Assembly (NCBI GenBank): GCA_947573605.1
Contig: CANPGM010000004.1
Coordinates: 58,634-122,633 of the forward strand
Reading direction: 5' to 3'
Length of the DNA stretch: 64,000 nucleotides
Source of the DNA: an uncultured Roseburia sp.
GTDB taxonomy: Bacteria; Bacillota; Clostridia; Lachnospirales; Lachnospiraceae
Both the position numbers and the translations under genes were made by a program. Position 1 is the first letter of the stretch, and every line of letters starts with the position of its first letter. Under the pieces are notes generated by a model. It was not told the DNA's origin. It saw nothing but the letters and a program-made list of their open reading frames with translations, and made no database searches. Below are positions 1-13,653 of this stretch, in pieces.

Positions 1-974
1 AAGGTGGGCGTACGCACTCTCATTCTGTCTACAAACTTTGAACCGTTTGCTCTTACATAATAAAACGCTTCTCCTCTCGGCTGCTCCAGTCGAACATAAG
101 CTTCTCCATTCGGGAACCCCTTTACCGGAACCGAAATTTCCGTATCCGGTATCTTGGATACCGCCTGGCGAATAATCTCGATTGACTGAAAAAGTTCCGC
201 GATACGCACTTTACAGCGGGCAAAACTATCACATTCTTTACTGGTTATTACCTGAAAGTCAATTTCGTCATAAGCCGCATAACCTGTTTTTCTCATATCC
301 ACTTCAATACCGCTTGCACGCATCATCGGCCCTACCGCGCCGCGCCTGATCGCGTCCTCTTCTGTCAGGATTCCCACGCCCACAAGACGGCTCTTCACGG
401 TATAATCATCCAGAAAGGTCTGCGTCGTCTCGCGCAGCTCTTTTTCCATCCCGTCCAAAACAGCTACAAAATTCGAAAGCATCTCCGCCGGCATATCTTT
501 CAGTACGCCGCCGATTTTATTTACGGAAAAAATCACACGTCCGCCGGTAGCAATCTCAAACATATCGAGAATCTTTTCACGAAGCCTCCAGGACTGCATA
601 AACAGCGCTTCAAAACCGAACGCGTCCGCAAGCAGTCCCAGCCACAGCAAATGACTGTGAATCCGCGACATTTCCGCCCAAATCGTACGCAAAAACTCCG
701 CCCTTCTCGGAATCTGCACATTCATAATCTGCTCCACCGCCGAACAGTAGCCCATCCCATGCATAAAAGAACAGATTCCGCAGATTCGTTCCGTAACGTA
801 AACCATCTCGTTAAAATCTTTTTTCGCAACCAGACTTTCCAGTCCCCTGTGCACATATCCGATAGAGGGAATTGCCTCAATTACCAGCTCGTCCTCCAAA
901 ACCAAATCCAGATGAATCGGCTCAGGCAGAACCGGATGCTGCGGGCCAAACGGCACAATACTTCTCTTTGGCAT
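1..974 (-). CDS. echE: Ech-type [NiFe] hydrogenase large subunit (EchE), partial
   Basis: Catalytic subunit of a membrane-bound group 4 [NiFe] hydrogenase that makes H2 from reduced ferredoxin while pumping ions. Only the first 324 residues are present because the gene runs off the left edge, so the C-terminal nickel motif cannot be checked. The first nickel motif is visible near residue 63 as RICGICSFMH with both cysteines. NuoD of complex I lacks these cysteines, so a hydrogenase is preferred. The ATG at 974 has GGAGG upstream and abuts the echD stop, which implies translational coupling. The order echA-B-C-D-E upstream and the subunit sizes match Ech; echF is expected beyond the edge. Confidence 0.88.
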   Translation of the reverse strand, partial: MPKRSIVPFGPQHPVLPEPIHLDLVLEDELVIEAIPSIGYVHRGLESLVAKKDFNEMVYVTERICGICSFMHGMGYCSAVEQIMNVQIPRRAEFLRTIWAEMSRIHSHLLWLGLLADAFGFEALFMQSWRLREKILDMFEIATGGRVIFSVNKIGGVLKDMPAEMLSNFVAVLDGMEKELRETTQTFLDDYTVKSRLVGVGILTEEDAIRRGAVGPMMRASGIEVDMRKTGYAAYDEIDFQVITSKECDSFARCKVRIAELFQSIEIIRQAVSKIPDTEISVPVKGFPNGEAYVRLEQPRGEAFYYVRANGSKFVDRMRVRTPT

Positions 975-1331
975 TTATCTGTCCTCCTTTTTCAGGAATG
1001 GGGTTTCCTCATTAATACGGTAAAGCTTATCATGATAATCTACTTTAATAAATTCCACGTTGAGACCGAACAGCTCCCGCATTTCGTTTTCATAGAGAAT
1101 TGCCGACTTGTAAACACGGGAAATACTTGGTACAGACTCTTCCTTACCTACAATCAGACGATAATTGCTGATCTCATAACCGGTGGCAAACGAATAGGTT
1201 ACTTCATAGTTGCCTTCCACAAAGGAACAGCAAATCTGTACCAGCCGCCACATATCGTTTTTCTTTTCCATAATAACCGGAAAAAGCTCTACCTGCTCGA
1301 TTTTATAGATATTTTTCTGAATTTCTTCCAT
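975..1331 (-). CDS. echD: Ech hydrogenase subunit EchD (NuoC-like)
   Basis: 118-residue protein related to the NuoC / 30-kDa subunit of complex I. In Ech it packs on the hydrogenase module and has no cofactor of its own. The central part carries the NuoC-like pattern ending in MRELFGLN, followed by a short C-terminal tail. The length fits EchD, which is much shorter than complex I NuoC. The start overlaps the echC stop in a TAATG arrangement and the stop abuts the echE ATG, so the three genes are translationally coupled. Assignment rests on position and size as much as on sequence. Confidence 0.8.
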   Translation of the reverse strand: MEEIQKNIYKIEQVELFPVIMEKKNDMWRLVQICCSFVEGNYEVTYSFATGYEISNYRLIVGKEESVPSISRVYKSAILYENEMRELFGLNVEFIKVDYHDKLYRINEETPFLKKEDR

Positions 1332-1780
1332 TATGATTTTGCCGCCCTCTCTTTCCGTTTCTTTTTGTCATGCTTTTCCTGAAACAGCGCAACCGCCTTC
1401 ACAACGCCGTCAATAATCGATTCCGGTCTTGCGGCGCAGCCCGGCACATAAATGTCTACCGGTATCACGGTATCTACTCCGCCTTTTATATTGTAGCATT
1501 CTTTAAAAATTCCGCCCGTGCAGGCGCAGGTACCGACTGCAACTACCACCTTCGGACCGGGCATCTGTTCGTAAATCTGTTTCACCACGTCCTCGTTCTG
1601 ACTGTTAATCCCGCCGGTAATCAGAAAAATATCGGCATGCATCGGATTCCCCGTATTGACGACGCCGAACCGCTCCACATCATACACCGGTGTCGTACAA
1701 GCCAGCACTTCAATATCGCATCCGTTACAGCTTGAACCGTCATAATGAAGAAGCCACGGTGATTTATGTATATTTTTCAT
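1331..1780 (-). CDS. echC: Ech hydrogenase small subunit EchC (NuoB-like)
   Basis: Small electron-transfer subunit (149 aa) that holds the [4Fe-4S] cluster next to the NiFe site. Cysteine motifs are visible: SSCNGCDIE near residue 18, GTCACTGG in the middle and VPGCAARPE near the C terminus, the NuoB pattern. The ORF track starts 22 codons earlier (MCLRAACHK...), but that stretch is the leader repeat also seen before atpD. The start at 1780 is preceded by GAGG at good spacing. It is separated from echB by about 270 bp of repeat-rich DNA, unusual inside an ech operon. Confidence 0.88.
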   Translation of the reverse strand: MKNIHKSPWLLHYDGSSCNGCDIEVLACTTPVYDVERFGVVNTGNPMHADIFLITGGINSQNEDVVKQIYEQMPGPKVVVAVGTCACTGGIFKECYNIKGGVDTVIPVDIYVPGCAARPESIIDGVVKAVALFQEKHDKKKRKERAAKS

Positions 1781-1904
1781 ATTTTCCTCATTTCTGTGCT
1801 GCTTTTCGCGCATAACGAGTTTGTGGCAAGCAGCGCGCAGACACAAATCTCGCGATTGAAAATTTTAATTTTCAATCTTGCCTCATTTCTGCCGCTTTCG
1901 CAGC
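1781..1904 (-). repeat. Leader repeat copy 1, upstream of echC
   Basis: On the minus strand this holds a TTGAAA...TTTCAA hairpin, then a conserved block around GATTTGTG flanked by partly complementary arms, then the echC Shine-Dalgarno region. A similar block lies upstream of atpD (7021-7080) and a more diverged one upstream of ribBA (about 26355-26406). The sequence CCTCATTTCTG occurs at 1786-1796 and again at 1881-1891, so the ribosome-binding region seems duplicated with a 95-bp period. It may be a small mobile repeat or a cis-acting RNA. Confidence 0.6.
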
Positions 1905-2046
1905 CTTTCCTATGCCCCTGGTAAAGCTTTCACACCATCCAATCGAGAGGAAGAATGCCTGCATTTTGGCATTCTTGCGTGTGAAGCTTTAGAAGTTTTC
2001 AGCAAAACAGCCTCTGCTGTGAGCTTTAAAACTTCTCTTCACACTT
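1905..2046. other. echB-echC intergenic DNA
   Basis: No gene is visible. It contains short complementary blocks such as GTAAAGCTTTCACAC paired with GTGTGAAGCTTTA, and GAATGCC...GGCATTC. It can therefore fold, but I see no clear terminator T-run for the operon direction. It may be an extension of the leader repeat. Confidence 0.4.
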
Positions 2047-2928
2047 TTAGCGTTTAATCAGCTCCAGAATAAACAGATTCAGGCCGCCTGTTACAATTGT
2101 AACACCCCAGGCCATCTTTAACATCATCTGCCATTTCACACGCGCCGATGTATTGTCAATTAATATTTCCAGAAAGAAGACAACCAGCACCGCGGCAATT
2201 GCCCCAATAAAACTGAGCGGATTCGCCGTCACAAAAAACAGACCGATTACGCCGAACAGAAAAATATTTTCATACCATTCCGTCACTGTCGTTAAGGCAT
2301 ATTCCACGCCGACCATTTCCGTCGTTACACCCTTGACCACTTCCTGATGCGCATGATGCGTCGTACTTAAATCAAACGGCGATTTCCTCAGCTTAATTGA
2401 AAGGACAAATACAAAACCTGCAAAAAAGCCGGGCGCATATAATATAATCGGCGTAGTCCCCTCAATAATATCGCTCACCTGAAACGTTCCTGCCGCCAGA
2501 TAAAATCCGACCGCCGTAAGTAAAATCATCGGTTCATATGCCATCATCTGCGCCATCTCACGGTGCGTTCCGATCGTAGAAAACGGCGAATGCGTCGAGG
2601 TGGACGCCAAAATTAAAAACATTTCCGCCGTCGACAACGAGAAAAAGCACAACAGCATATCAAAACCGCCGAAAAACAGCACTCCCGACATGATGACAAA
2701 AAACAAATACGACATCACCATCAATAACTGAAACCGATTGACGGATAAAAGCTGTTTCTGCGTCAGCTTTGCGACGTCGTAAAAAGGCTGTAAAATAGAG
2801 GGGCCTTTTCTGCCCTGCATTCTTGCAGAGATTTTCCGGTCAAGCCCGTCAAGCAGTCCTCCGAGCAGGGGAGCCGCCACAATATAAAGCGCCATACAAA
2901 TGACTCTGATTCCAAACTCGTTAAGCAT
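2047..2928 (-). CDS. echB: Ech hydrogenase membrane subunit EchB (NuoH-like)
   Basis: Polytopic membrane protein (293 aa) of the NuoH/HyfC family that anchors the hydrogenase arm and helps form the ion path. Family features include GLLDGLDRKISARMQGRKGP near residue 30 and the cytoplasmic loop STSTHSPFSTIGTHREMAQ with acidic and histidine residues. About eight hydrophobic segments can be counted. The ORF track start is six codons upstream, but the ATG at 2928 has GGGAGGTG at about 8 nt. The first 8 nt overlap the end of echA, consistent with coupling. Confidence 0.88.
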   Translation of the reverse strand: MLNEFGIRVICMALYIVAAPLLGGLLDGLDRKISARMQGRKGPSILQPFYDVAKLTQKQLLSVNRFQLLMVMSYLFFVIMSGVLFFGGFDMLLCFFSLSTAEMFLILASTSTHSPFSTIGTHREMAQMMAYEPMILLTAVGFYLAAGTFQVSDIIEGTTPIILYAPGFFAGFVFVLSIKLRKSPFDLSTTHHAHQEVVKGVTTEMVGVEYALTTVTEWYENIFLFGVIGLFFVTANPLSFIGAIAAVLVVFFLEILIDNTSARVKWQMMLKMAWGVTIVTGGLNLFILELIKR

Positions 2929-4834
2929 GAACGGCACCTCCCACAATTACGCATAAAAATATCAGTAATATCAACGCCCCGATTGCAACTGCCGGGCGAA
3001 ACAGCTTGTCCTCGCCAAACCAGTTTGTCATATACCAGTTCGAAATCTGAAGCTCCTTCGAATCCCCCTGAGAATCCACAAACCGTTTGTTGTCCCCGGT
3101 ATTTGCTCCGCCCATATAAACCATTACCGTTTTGTCCTTTCTGTTTCTCGTAAGCAGATAGTTGACGGACGGCACTACGAAAATCGCGCAAATCATAATA
3201 ACCATAATCGCAATATTTCCTTCCGAAATAACGGGACTTGCGCTTCCGTACATATCGTTCATCAAAGGCTCAATGACATATTTCGACAAAAACGGGAAAC
3301 CAACGCACAAAAGAATCAGAAAAATCGCATGAAAATACATGGAGACATATTCGTTTCGCTGTGTAACGTCTTTTCCTCTGGATTCGTGAATCCCTAAAAT
3401 TTTCGCAAACCATTTTGTCCAGTAAAACATTGTTGTAGCGCTTCCGAAAACGATAAATAATACCATAAGCGCACTTGGCGCATCGACAAACGCCTTTAAC
3501 GCCGCCCATTTGGAAATCAGCATACCAAACGGAGCCAAAAACATTCCGGCAATTCCAACCATTAAAATAAACGCAAGCTTCGGATAGCGAACTGCCAGCC
3601 CCTCCATATCCTCAATATCGCGGCTGCCCGTCGTATTTTCTATCGCGCCGACGCACTGGAACAGCATTGATTTTGAAACCGCATGAAAAATAACCAGAAA
3701 CACAGCCGCCCAGATGGTTTCCTGATAACCGGCTCCCGCGCAGGCTACAATCAGGCCAAGATTCGATATGGTCGAATACGCAAGAACCTTTTTTCCGTCG
3801 CTTTGCGAGATAGCAAGGCAGGAAGCCACCAAAAACGTAAATCCGCCGCAGAGATATACCATCTGTCCGACGTAATTTCCATTCATGGCAATTGCCAGCC
3901 GGATCAGAAGATAAACGCCCGCTTTTACCATCGTCGCACTGTGCAGAAGAGCGGAAGACGGCGTCGGAGCGGCCATCGCGCCCAGCAGCCAGCCGGAAAA
4001 CGGAAACTGCGCCGATTTCGTAAGCGCTGCAAACGCAAGCATTCCGACCGGTATCAAAAGTCCCGCTTCCTTGCCGAAATCAATCACATCATATAAGTTC
4101 ACCGTATGTTCCGCGTAAACCGCATACGTTATTGCCACCGCAATGCCCAATCCGCCAAGCAGGTTCATCCAGAGTGCGCCGAATGAGTTGTTTACCGCTT
4201 CTTCGGTCCGCGTATATCCGATCAGCAAAAACGAACATACGCTTGTAATTTCCCAGAAAAAATAAAGCCATATCAGATTCATGGAAAATACAAGACCAAA
4301 CATCGCTCCGTAAAATACAAATATCATAGAAAGGAAAAAGTTACTGCGGTCCGCAAACTCCTTATGGTGGATATGGTAGCCCCGCATATAACCTACCGCA
4401 TAAATCCCGATTGCAACTCCGATAATACCGATAATCAATATCATAATAAACGTCAGCCAGTCAATCCGGATATGATGCGCATTGACCGCCTCCGGTCCGA
4501 ACAATTCCGTCCAGATCACAAGACAGGTCTGTATCACAGAAAGCAGAGAAATAACTGTCTTCCGATGCTTCACTGAAAGATAGATAATCAAAAACATCAG
4601 AAATACATCCCCTGCCAGTATTGCCTTATCAAAAATTTCCGTAAAAGGCAGATCAAACGTAAGTACTTCACCGCCGCGCGCATACCACAGACCCGCCGTA
4701 AAAACAGCGAGAGCCGCTATGACAAAACCGCATAAGTAAACGGCATAACCCCGTATCCTGTCATGCTTTATGACAGCCGGGAGCAGCGCCATTAGAAACG
4801 GCAGGCATATCAGTACTGTAACCAATTTATCCAT
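2921..4834 (-). CDS. echA: Ech hydrogenase antiporter-like subunit EchA (NuoL-like)
   Basis: 637-residue polytopic protein related to NuoL and Mrp antiporter subunits, the presumed proton or sodium pump of Ech. The Proton_antipo_M region is seen in WLLGAMAAPTPSSALLHSATM near the middle. Lysines and glutamates within helices, such as LTKSAQFPFSGW, fit the ion channel. The ATG at 4834 is preceded by GAGGAGG at 10 nt. The longer ORF start adds 40 unlikely residues. It is the first gene of the operon, with a convincing promoter upstream at 4872-4900. Confidence 0.88.
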   Translation of the reverse strand: MDKLVTVLICLPFLMALLPAVIKHDRIRGYAVYLCGFVIAALAVFTAGLWYARGGEVLTFDLPFTEIFDKAILAGDVFLMFLIIYLSVKHRKTVISLLSVIQTCLVIWTELFGPEAVNAHHIRIDWLTFIMILIIGIIGVAIGIYAVGYMRGYHIHHKEFADRSNFFLSMIFVFYGAMFGLVFSMNLIWLYFFWEITSVCSFLLIGYTRTEEAVNNSFGALWMNLLGGLGIAVAITYAVYAEHTVNLYDVIDFGKEAGLLIPVGMLAFAALTKSAQFPFSGWLLGAMAAPTPSSALLHSATMVKAGVYLLIRLAIAMNGNYVGQMVYLCGGFTFLVASCLAISQSDGKKVLAYSTISNLGLIVACAGAGYQETIWAAVFLVIFHAVSKSMLFQCVGAIENTTGSRDIEDMEGLAVRYPKLAFILMVGIAGMFLAPFGMLISKWAALKAFVDAPSALMVLFIVFGSATTMFYWTKWFAKILGIHESRGKDVTQRNEYVSMYFHAIFLILLCVGFPFLSKYVIEPLMNDMYGSASPVISEGNIAIMVIMICAIFVVPSVNYLLTRNRKDKTVMVYMGGANTGDNKRFVDSQGDSKELQISNWYMTNWFGEDKLFRPAVAIGALILLIFLCVIVGGAVHA

Positions 4835-4871
4835 TGTAAAAAATCCTCCTCGAAAAATTTTCCCACATACT

Positions 4872-4900
4872 GTTATACCACTAATTTTAGAAATTGTTAA
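4872..4900 (-). promoter_or_regulatory. Promoter of the ech operon
   Basis: Minus-strand TTAACA, 17-nt spacer, TATAAC, about 40 bp upstream of the echA start. Good sigma-A-like match in an AT-rich gap. Confidence 0.65.
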
Positions 4901-5002
4901 TCTTTTTTTTAGAAATATTTTGGTATTATTTTCCTGGTTGGATTCGATTGTCAAAAAGGAATCCCGTTTTTAAAATCGGGCTCTTACGCCCTGTTTTTCA
5001 CA

Positions 5003-5042
5003 TAAAAAGACAGACGAAATGGCGGTCCATTTTCGCCTGTCT
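5003..5042 (-). terminator. Terminator of the atp operon
   Basis: Minus-strand hairpin AGACAGGCGAAAATGG with a four-base loop and its near-perfect complement, followed by TTTTT. It lies about 60 bp after the atpC stop. Confidence 0.85.
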
Positions 5043-5101
5043 GATACCCGGTGTTACGTCACGTTTCTGTTTGTGATTTCGTTTCCCGTAGTATGTTTTG
5101 T

Positions 5102-5512
5102 TTATTTCGCAATATCAATACGAATCAAAGCCTTGCGAAGCGCAAATTCGGCGCGCTTTATGTCTGTTTCTCCTGTTTTATGAGAAAGACGTTCCTCTGC
5201 GCGCTGCCTGGCCGCTTCCGCACGTCCTTTGTCGATTTCATCCGGCCATTCCGCAATCTCTGCAAGAAGAGTTACTTTTTCCGGCAGAATTTCCGCGAAG
5301 CCGGAATGCACTGCCGCGATTACATCATCTTCTCCGTCTTTGTGAATCTTTACGATCCCCGGAGCCAGTACCGTAGTAAGCGGTATATGACGTTTATACA
5401 CACCCAGTTCACCGGCAGCCGTATTAAACTCAATCATCGTCGCTTCGCCTCTGTAAAAAACGCGGTCCGGCGTAATGATTTCCACCTCAAAAATCCTGCT
5501 TTCGTCTGCCAT
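5102..5512 (-). CDS. atpC: F1Fo ATP synthase subunit epsilon
   Basis: 136-residue epsilon subunit of the central stalk. The N-terminal beta barrel (FEVEIITPDRVFYRGEA, GELGVYKRHIPL) and the C-terminal helical pair rich in Arg and Ala are both present. The ORF track begins two codons earlier. The ATG at 5512 lies about 7 nt after GGATGGAGG and gives MADESR, so I prefer it. Last gene of the operon, just after atpD and before a strong terminator. Confidence 0.93.
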   Translation of the reverse strand: MADESRIFEVEIITPDRVFYRGEATMIEFNTAAGELGVYKRHIPLTTVLAPGIVKIHKDGEDDVIAAVHSGFAEILPEKVTLLAEIAEWPDEIDKGRAEAARQRAEERLSHKTGETDIKRAEFALRKALIRIDIAK

Positions 5513-5530
5513 ACTCATCCTCCATCCCGA

Positions 5531-6979
<1,449 letters not shown>

Positions 6980-7020
6980 TCATTACTGCGCCGCTTTAAT
7001 CGCTCGGCTTTGCCGAGACT

Positions 7021-7080
7021 ATGCGCATTGACGAGATTATGGCAGGCGACGCGCAGGCACAAATCCTGCGATTGAGAACA
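7021..7080 (-). repeat. Leader repeat copy 2, upstream of atpD
   Basis: On the minus strand, TTCTCAATCGCAGGATTTGT continuing into GCCTGCGCG forms a CGCAGG/CCTGCG hairpin with loop ATTTGTG. It then runs through sequence matching copy 1 (GCCATAATCTCGTCAATGCGC here). An extra CTCGGC/GCCGAG hairpin lies closer to atpD. The ORF that starts here is the spurious MCLRVACHNLV reading. Confidence 0.6.
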
Positions 7081-7115
7081 TTCCTGACTTTGAATCTTCC
7101 ATCTTATCTCCCAAA

Positions 7116-7976
7116 TCAGGAGATAGCCGCCGCGCCGGCTATAATCTCGGTTAATTCCTGAGTAATAGAGCCCTGACGCGCTCTATTGTATTTCAGAGTC
7201 AGATCACTGATCATTTCTTCCGCATTGCTGGTAGCAGAATCCATCGCCTGCATTCTTGCCCCGTTTTCACTGGCAACCGCTTCGACTAATGCGCCGTAAA
7301 AGAGACTGGTAATGTACTTCGGAATAATCGTATCAAGCGCTTCCTCTTCATTCGGCTCATAATTCATCAGCACGTTTGAGCCGGCCGCCTGCTCCATTTC
7401 ATTTTCGTCAAATTCTATCGGAAGCAGCTTCATTAATTTCGGCTCATGACTGACCGTATTTTTAAAATGAGTATACGCGAGATAAATCTCTCCGATTTCT
7501 CCGTTTGTATAGGCGTCAAGTACTGTTTTACAAAGTGCAGCCGCGTTTTCATAGGCCGGGGATTCAATCATACCGGACTCGTCGGCCTTAATGGAATATC
7601 CGCGTCTTGACAGCGCTTCATGTCCCTTGCTGCCGATCGCATAAATTTCCACGTCCTCTTTTAAAAGTCCGCTTGCGGTCACTGTTTTTACCACATTAGA
7701 GTTGTAGCCTCCGGCAAGTCCGCGGTTCGATGTAATCACCACAACAGCTTTCTTATCCGATCCTCCTGCTTTTAAGTACGGATGGTCTACATTACCCGAC
7801 TTCGCCAGCATGGAAGTAACCGTCTGATACATATAATTAAAATATGGATTCGTCTGCTCCGCCCTGTTTTTTGCTTTCTGCAATTTTACGGTGGAAACAA
7901 GCTTCATGGCTTTTGTGATCTGCTGCGTACTCTGTATGCTGCCTTTTCTTCTTTTTATGTCCCTCATCGAGGCCAT
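7116..7976 (-). CDS. atpG: F1Fo ATP synthase subunit gamma
   Basis: 286-residue central-stalk subunit. The N terminus MRDIKRRKGSIQSTQQITKAM and the C terminus YNRARQGSITQELTEI are the family's two conserved coiled-coil ends; the middle contains SNRGLAGGYN. The ATG at 7976 has AAGGAGG upstream. Just 5' of that SD is a GCCGC/GCGGC hairpin (7993-8008), the same arrangement as upstream of several unrelated genes in this window. Confidence 0.95.
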   Translation of the reverse strand: MASMRDIKRRKGSIQSTQQITKAMKLVSTVKLQKAKNRAEQTNPYFNYMYQTVTSMLAKSGNVDHPYLKAGGSDKKAVVVITSNRGLAGGYNSNVVKTVTASGLLKEDVEIYAIGSKGHEALSRRGYSIKADESGMIESPAYENAAALCKTVLDAYTNGEIGEIYLAYTHFKNTVSHEPKLMKLLPIEFDENEMEQAAGSNVLMNYEPNEEEALDTIIPKYITSLFYGALVEAVASENGARMQAMDSATSNAEEMISDLTLKYNRARQGSITQELTEIIAGAAAIS

Positions 7977-8032
7977 AAGAAAACCTCCTTCTGCCGCAAT
8001 CCTGCGGCCGCGAAATCACATGGCAAATCTGC

Positions 8033-10091
<2,059 letters not shown>

Positions 10092-10104
<13 letters not shown>

Positions 10105-10607
10105 GTCGAATCACCCATTTCTTTCAATGTCTGTTCTACCAGCGTATCCTGAATTGCCGTATCAATTTTAGCTGCAACTACTTTTGCTGCCATCATGGAT
10201 GCAACGGCTATCATTTCCTGTTTTACCTCATCCATCGCGCGCTTCTTTGAAAGCTCTGCTTCCTCGTTTGCTCTCTGGATAATACGGGCAGCCTCTTCCT
10301 TTGCCTCGTTTTCAATGCGGGACGCATTTTTCTGCGCCTTTCCACGGGCTTCGCTTAAAATATGCTCTGCTTCCTTTTCTATATCCTTCAGTTTTCCTTC
10401 ATATTCTGCTTTTAATGCGGCCGCGTCCTTCTTATCCGCATTTGCGGTATCGATATCGGACGCTATTTTATCCTGTCTGTCCTTTAACATCTTACGTACC
10501 GGATTAAACAGCAGATAAGACATGGCAAGGAACAGGAAAAATACCGCGATTGCAATCAGCAGCGTATCAAAGAGGAGCTGAGGGTCAAGACCAAAAAGAA
10601 ATTCCAT
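10092..10607 (-). CDS. atpF: F1Fo ATP synthase subunit b
   Basis: 171-residue peripheral-stalk subunit: one N-terminal membrane helix (LLIAIAVFFLFLAMSYLLF) followed by a long charged coiled coil of about 120 residues. Length is normal. The SD (GGGAGG) is about 13 nt from the ATG, rather far. No better start exists because the membrane helix begins almost immediately. Confidence 0.93.
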
Positions 10608-10645
10608 CTTCTACCACTGGCCTCCCTTCCGAGTTTTATTGTTTT

Positions 10646-11667
<1,022 letters not shown>

Positions 11668-11679
11668 AATTTCACCTCC

Positions 11680-12114
11680 TTATGTGATTTCATTATTTTC
11701 ATTGTCCGAAGACTCATCACCTCTTCCTTGTATTTTTAGTATCGTTTTATGTGTAAAAGGCTGTAAGTAAGCGGCTACTTTTAAGCCTAATACTCCCGCA
11801 AACGCACTGTAAAGATTCCCCAGGTTAAATTTCATCATTACAAAGAAAACAAACACAACTACTGCATAGCGCAGTATCGATTTCGCTATAATCTTTGCCT
11901 GCGCTTTTTCCTGGCCGTAAATATCCACCGCATCGCAGAGAACGGCCGCTATATTGACCGCCATCCCGCATGCTAAGAGGATTCCAATCAGCAGCCCGGT
12001 CGAAAAACGAAGTTTGTCGGATACAAACCAGACGCCAATAAGCTCAATCATAATACCATATACAATAATTCCCAGAATCAGCTCCGGCAATGCATTATTT
12101 AATCTTCTTAACAT
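11680..12114 (-). CDS. atpI: ATP synthase subunit I (AtpI-like)
   Basis: 144-residue protein with four hydrophobic segments, typical of the small AtpI proteins that precede atpB and help assemble the c-ring. The charged C-terminal tail (GRGDESSDNENNEIT) is soluble. It overlaps atpZ by 20 nt. Sequence conservation in this family is low; the call rests on topology, size and position. Confidence 0.75.
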   Translation of the reverse strand: MLRRLNNALPELILGIIVYGIMIELIGVWFVSDKLRFSTGLLIGILLACGMAVNIAAVLCDAVDIYGQEKAQAKIIAKSILRYAVVVFVFFVMMKFNLGNLYSAFAGVLGLKVAAYLQPFTHKTILKIQGRGDESSDNENNEIT

Positions 12115-12346
12115 CCTTTTCTTTCCTGCCGTCTCCCAGACCGTAGATCTTTTTTGCCATTTTATAGATATTGGTAAACCCCGCCAGCGCCCCGACGAGA
12201 AACAGCGGCACGGTGATAATGGGTATGTCGTATTTCTTTCCCAGCCATACGCCTAACATCGTGCAAAGACAGATCGGAACAATCATGTTCAGTCCGAACT
12301 GCAAAATTAAAGTCAGGGACGACAATACTTTTCTCCGGTTCTTCAT
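12095..12346 (-). CDS. atpZ: AtpZ/AtpI family membrane protein
   Basis: 83-residue protein with two membrane helices: LQFGLNMIVPICLCTMLGVW and a second ending in a GxxxGF-type pattern (LVGALAGFTNIYKM). This is the AtpZ layout. AtpZ and AtpI are associated with ion uptake and ATP synthase assembly. First gene of the operon, with a strong promoter about 35 bp upstream. The SD is weak (GGGGT). Confidence 0.75.
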   Translation of the reverse strand: MKNRRKVLSSLTLILQFGLNMIVPICLCTMLGVWLGKKYDIPIITVPLFLVGALAGFTNIYKMAKKIYGLGDGRKEKDVKKIK

Positions 12347-12379
12347 TTTGCTACCCCGTACAAATCACTATACTTTTCC

Positions 12380-12407
12380 ATTATATCATTTTTCTATCTT
12401 TTGTCCA
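12380..12407 (-). promoter_or_regulatory. Promoter of the atp operon
   Basis: Minus-strand TGGACA, 16-nt spacer, TATAAT, about 34 bp upstream of atpZ. A perfect -10 box and five of six bases in the -35 box. Confidence 0.75.
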
Positions 12408-12461
12408 TAAAATAATGCGTAACGCCGTAACTATTTATGCAACTTTTCCCCGTTTCCTTTT

Positions 12462-12947
12462 CTACAATGTGATTCCGATTTCCCGCCCCGTATGTTCATA
12501 CTGCTGCAAAACCACGCCCGCCGAACGCAGCATTCGTTTAGAAGCAATGACGGGAGGCGTTCCGTCATATTTGTCGCTGTCGTATACGATCCGTTTAATC
12601 CCCGACTGAATAATCGCTTTCGCGCATTCGTTGCACGGAAACAGCGACACATAAATAGTCGCTCCTTCCAGGCTGCCTCCCCGATAATTTAAAATGGCGT
12701 TGAGTTCACTGTGGGTAGTATACAAATATTTGTTCTCCAGCGGACCGCCGTCTCTCTCCCACGGATATTCGTCGTCCGAACATCCGATCGGAAGTCCGTT
12801 ATAGCCCATTGACAAAATTTTATGATCGGAACTTACAATACATGCCCCCACCTGTGTATTCGGGTCTTTAGACCGCATACCGCTAAGCTTCGCAACTCCC
12901 ATAAAATACTCGTCCCAGCTGATATAATCCTCTCGTTTTCCGCCCAT
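12462..12947 (-). CDS. dCMP deaminase family protein (ComEB-like)
   Basis: 161-residue zinc deaminase of the cytidine/deoxycytidylate family, expected to convert dCMP to dUMP for dTTP synthesis. Zinc ligands and the catalytic Glu are in THSELNAI and FPCNECAKAI. The N-terminal substrate region SKDPNTQVGACIV is also typical. It lies 11 nt downstream of upp and so is probably cotranscribed in a pyrimidine salvage unit. SD-like GAGGGGG precedes the ATG. Confidence 0.9.
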   Translation of the reverse strand: MGGKREDYISWDEYFMGVAKLSGMRSKDPNTQVGACIVSSDHKILSMGYNGLPIGCSDDEYPWERDGGPLENKYLYTTHSELNAILNYRGGSLEGATIYVSLFPCNECAKAIIQSGIKRIVYDSDKYDGTPPVIASKRMLRSAGVVLQQYEHTGREIGITL

Positions 12948-12958
12948 ATCCCCCTCAT

Positions 12959-13588
12959 CTATTTCGTTCCGAAAATACGGTCGCCTGCATCTCCCAGTCC
13001 CGGAACGATGTATCCGTGATCGTTTAAATGGTCATCTAACGCTCCGATGTAAATATCCACGTCGCCATGCGTCTCCTGCATTTTCTTCACGCCTTCGGGC
13101 GCGGCGATAATACACATCAGGTGAATGCTCTTTACTCCCTTTTCCTTTAACATCTGAATTGCCGCAATCGCGGAACCACCGGTGGCAAGCATCGGGTCTA
13201 CGACAAATACCTCACGATTTGCGCAGTCCTCCGGCAGCTTGCAATAATATTCCACCGGCTCTAATGTCGCGGGATCACGATACAATCCGATATGGCCTAC
13301 TTTCGCAGCGGGTATCATGGTCAGCATACCGTCTACCATTCCGAGACCCGCGCGCAGAATCGGCACAACCGCAAGCTTTTTTCCTTTTAACTCCTTCACG
13401 GTCGTACGACAGATCGGCGTATCAACTTCTACATCCGTAAGCTTTAAATCACGGGTTGCCTCGTAACATTCCATCATGGCAATTTCACTGACCAGCGTAC
13501 GAAAATCCTTTGAGCCGGTTTCCGCTCTGCGGAGCAGCCCTATCTTATGCTGAATCAACGGATGATCCATAACTACTATTTTTGACAT
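12959..13588 (-). CDS. upp: Uracil phosphoribosyltransferase
   Basis: 209-residue salvage enzyme that makes UMP from uracil and PRPP. The PRPP-binding loop is [12 protein letters not shown] near residue 130 and the uracil site is [12 protein letters not shown] near the C terminus. Length is standard. Good SD (AAGGAG). Placement next to the atp operon matches the Bacillus upp-atp neighbourhood, although glyA and rpiB are absent between them here. Confidence 0.96.
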   Translation of the reverse strand: MSKIVVMDHPLIQHKIGLLRRAETGSKDFRTLVSEIAMMECYEATRDLKLTDVEVDTPICRTTVKELKGKKLAVVPILRAGLGMVDGMLTMIPAAKVGHIGLYRDPATLEPVEYYCKLPEDCANREVFVVDPMLATGGSAIAAIQMLKEKGVKSIHLMCIIAAPEGVKKMQETHGDVDIYIGALDDHLNDHGYIVPGLGDAGDRIFGTK

Positions 13589-13653
13589 TGTTTTTCTCCT
13601 TCCGGGAACGTCATATTTCGTTTTATTCCGCCCTTCGTATCACGTCTGATTAT

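Noticed and set aside
1331-1846. Longer EchC beginning MCLRAACHKLV
   Set aside because: The extra 22 codons are the leader repeat also found upstream of atpD (MCLRVACHNLV); the SD lies before the ATG at 1780.
1-4834. Complex I (nuo) rather than hydrogenase
   Set aside because: The large subunit keeps both cysteines of the RxCGxC nickel motif and the operon has only the six-subunit Ech order; the second nickel motif is outside the window, so some doubt remains.
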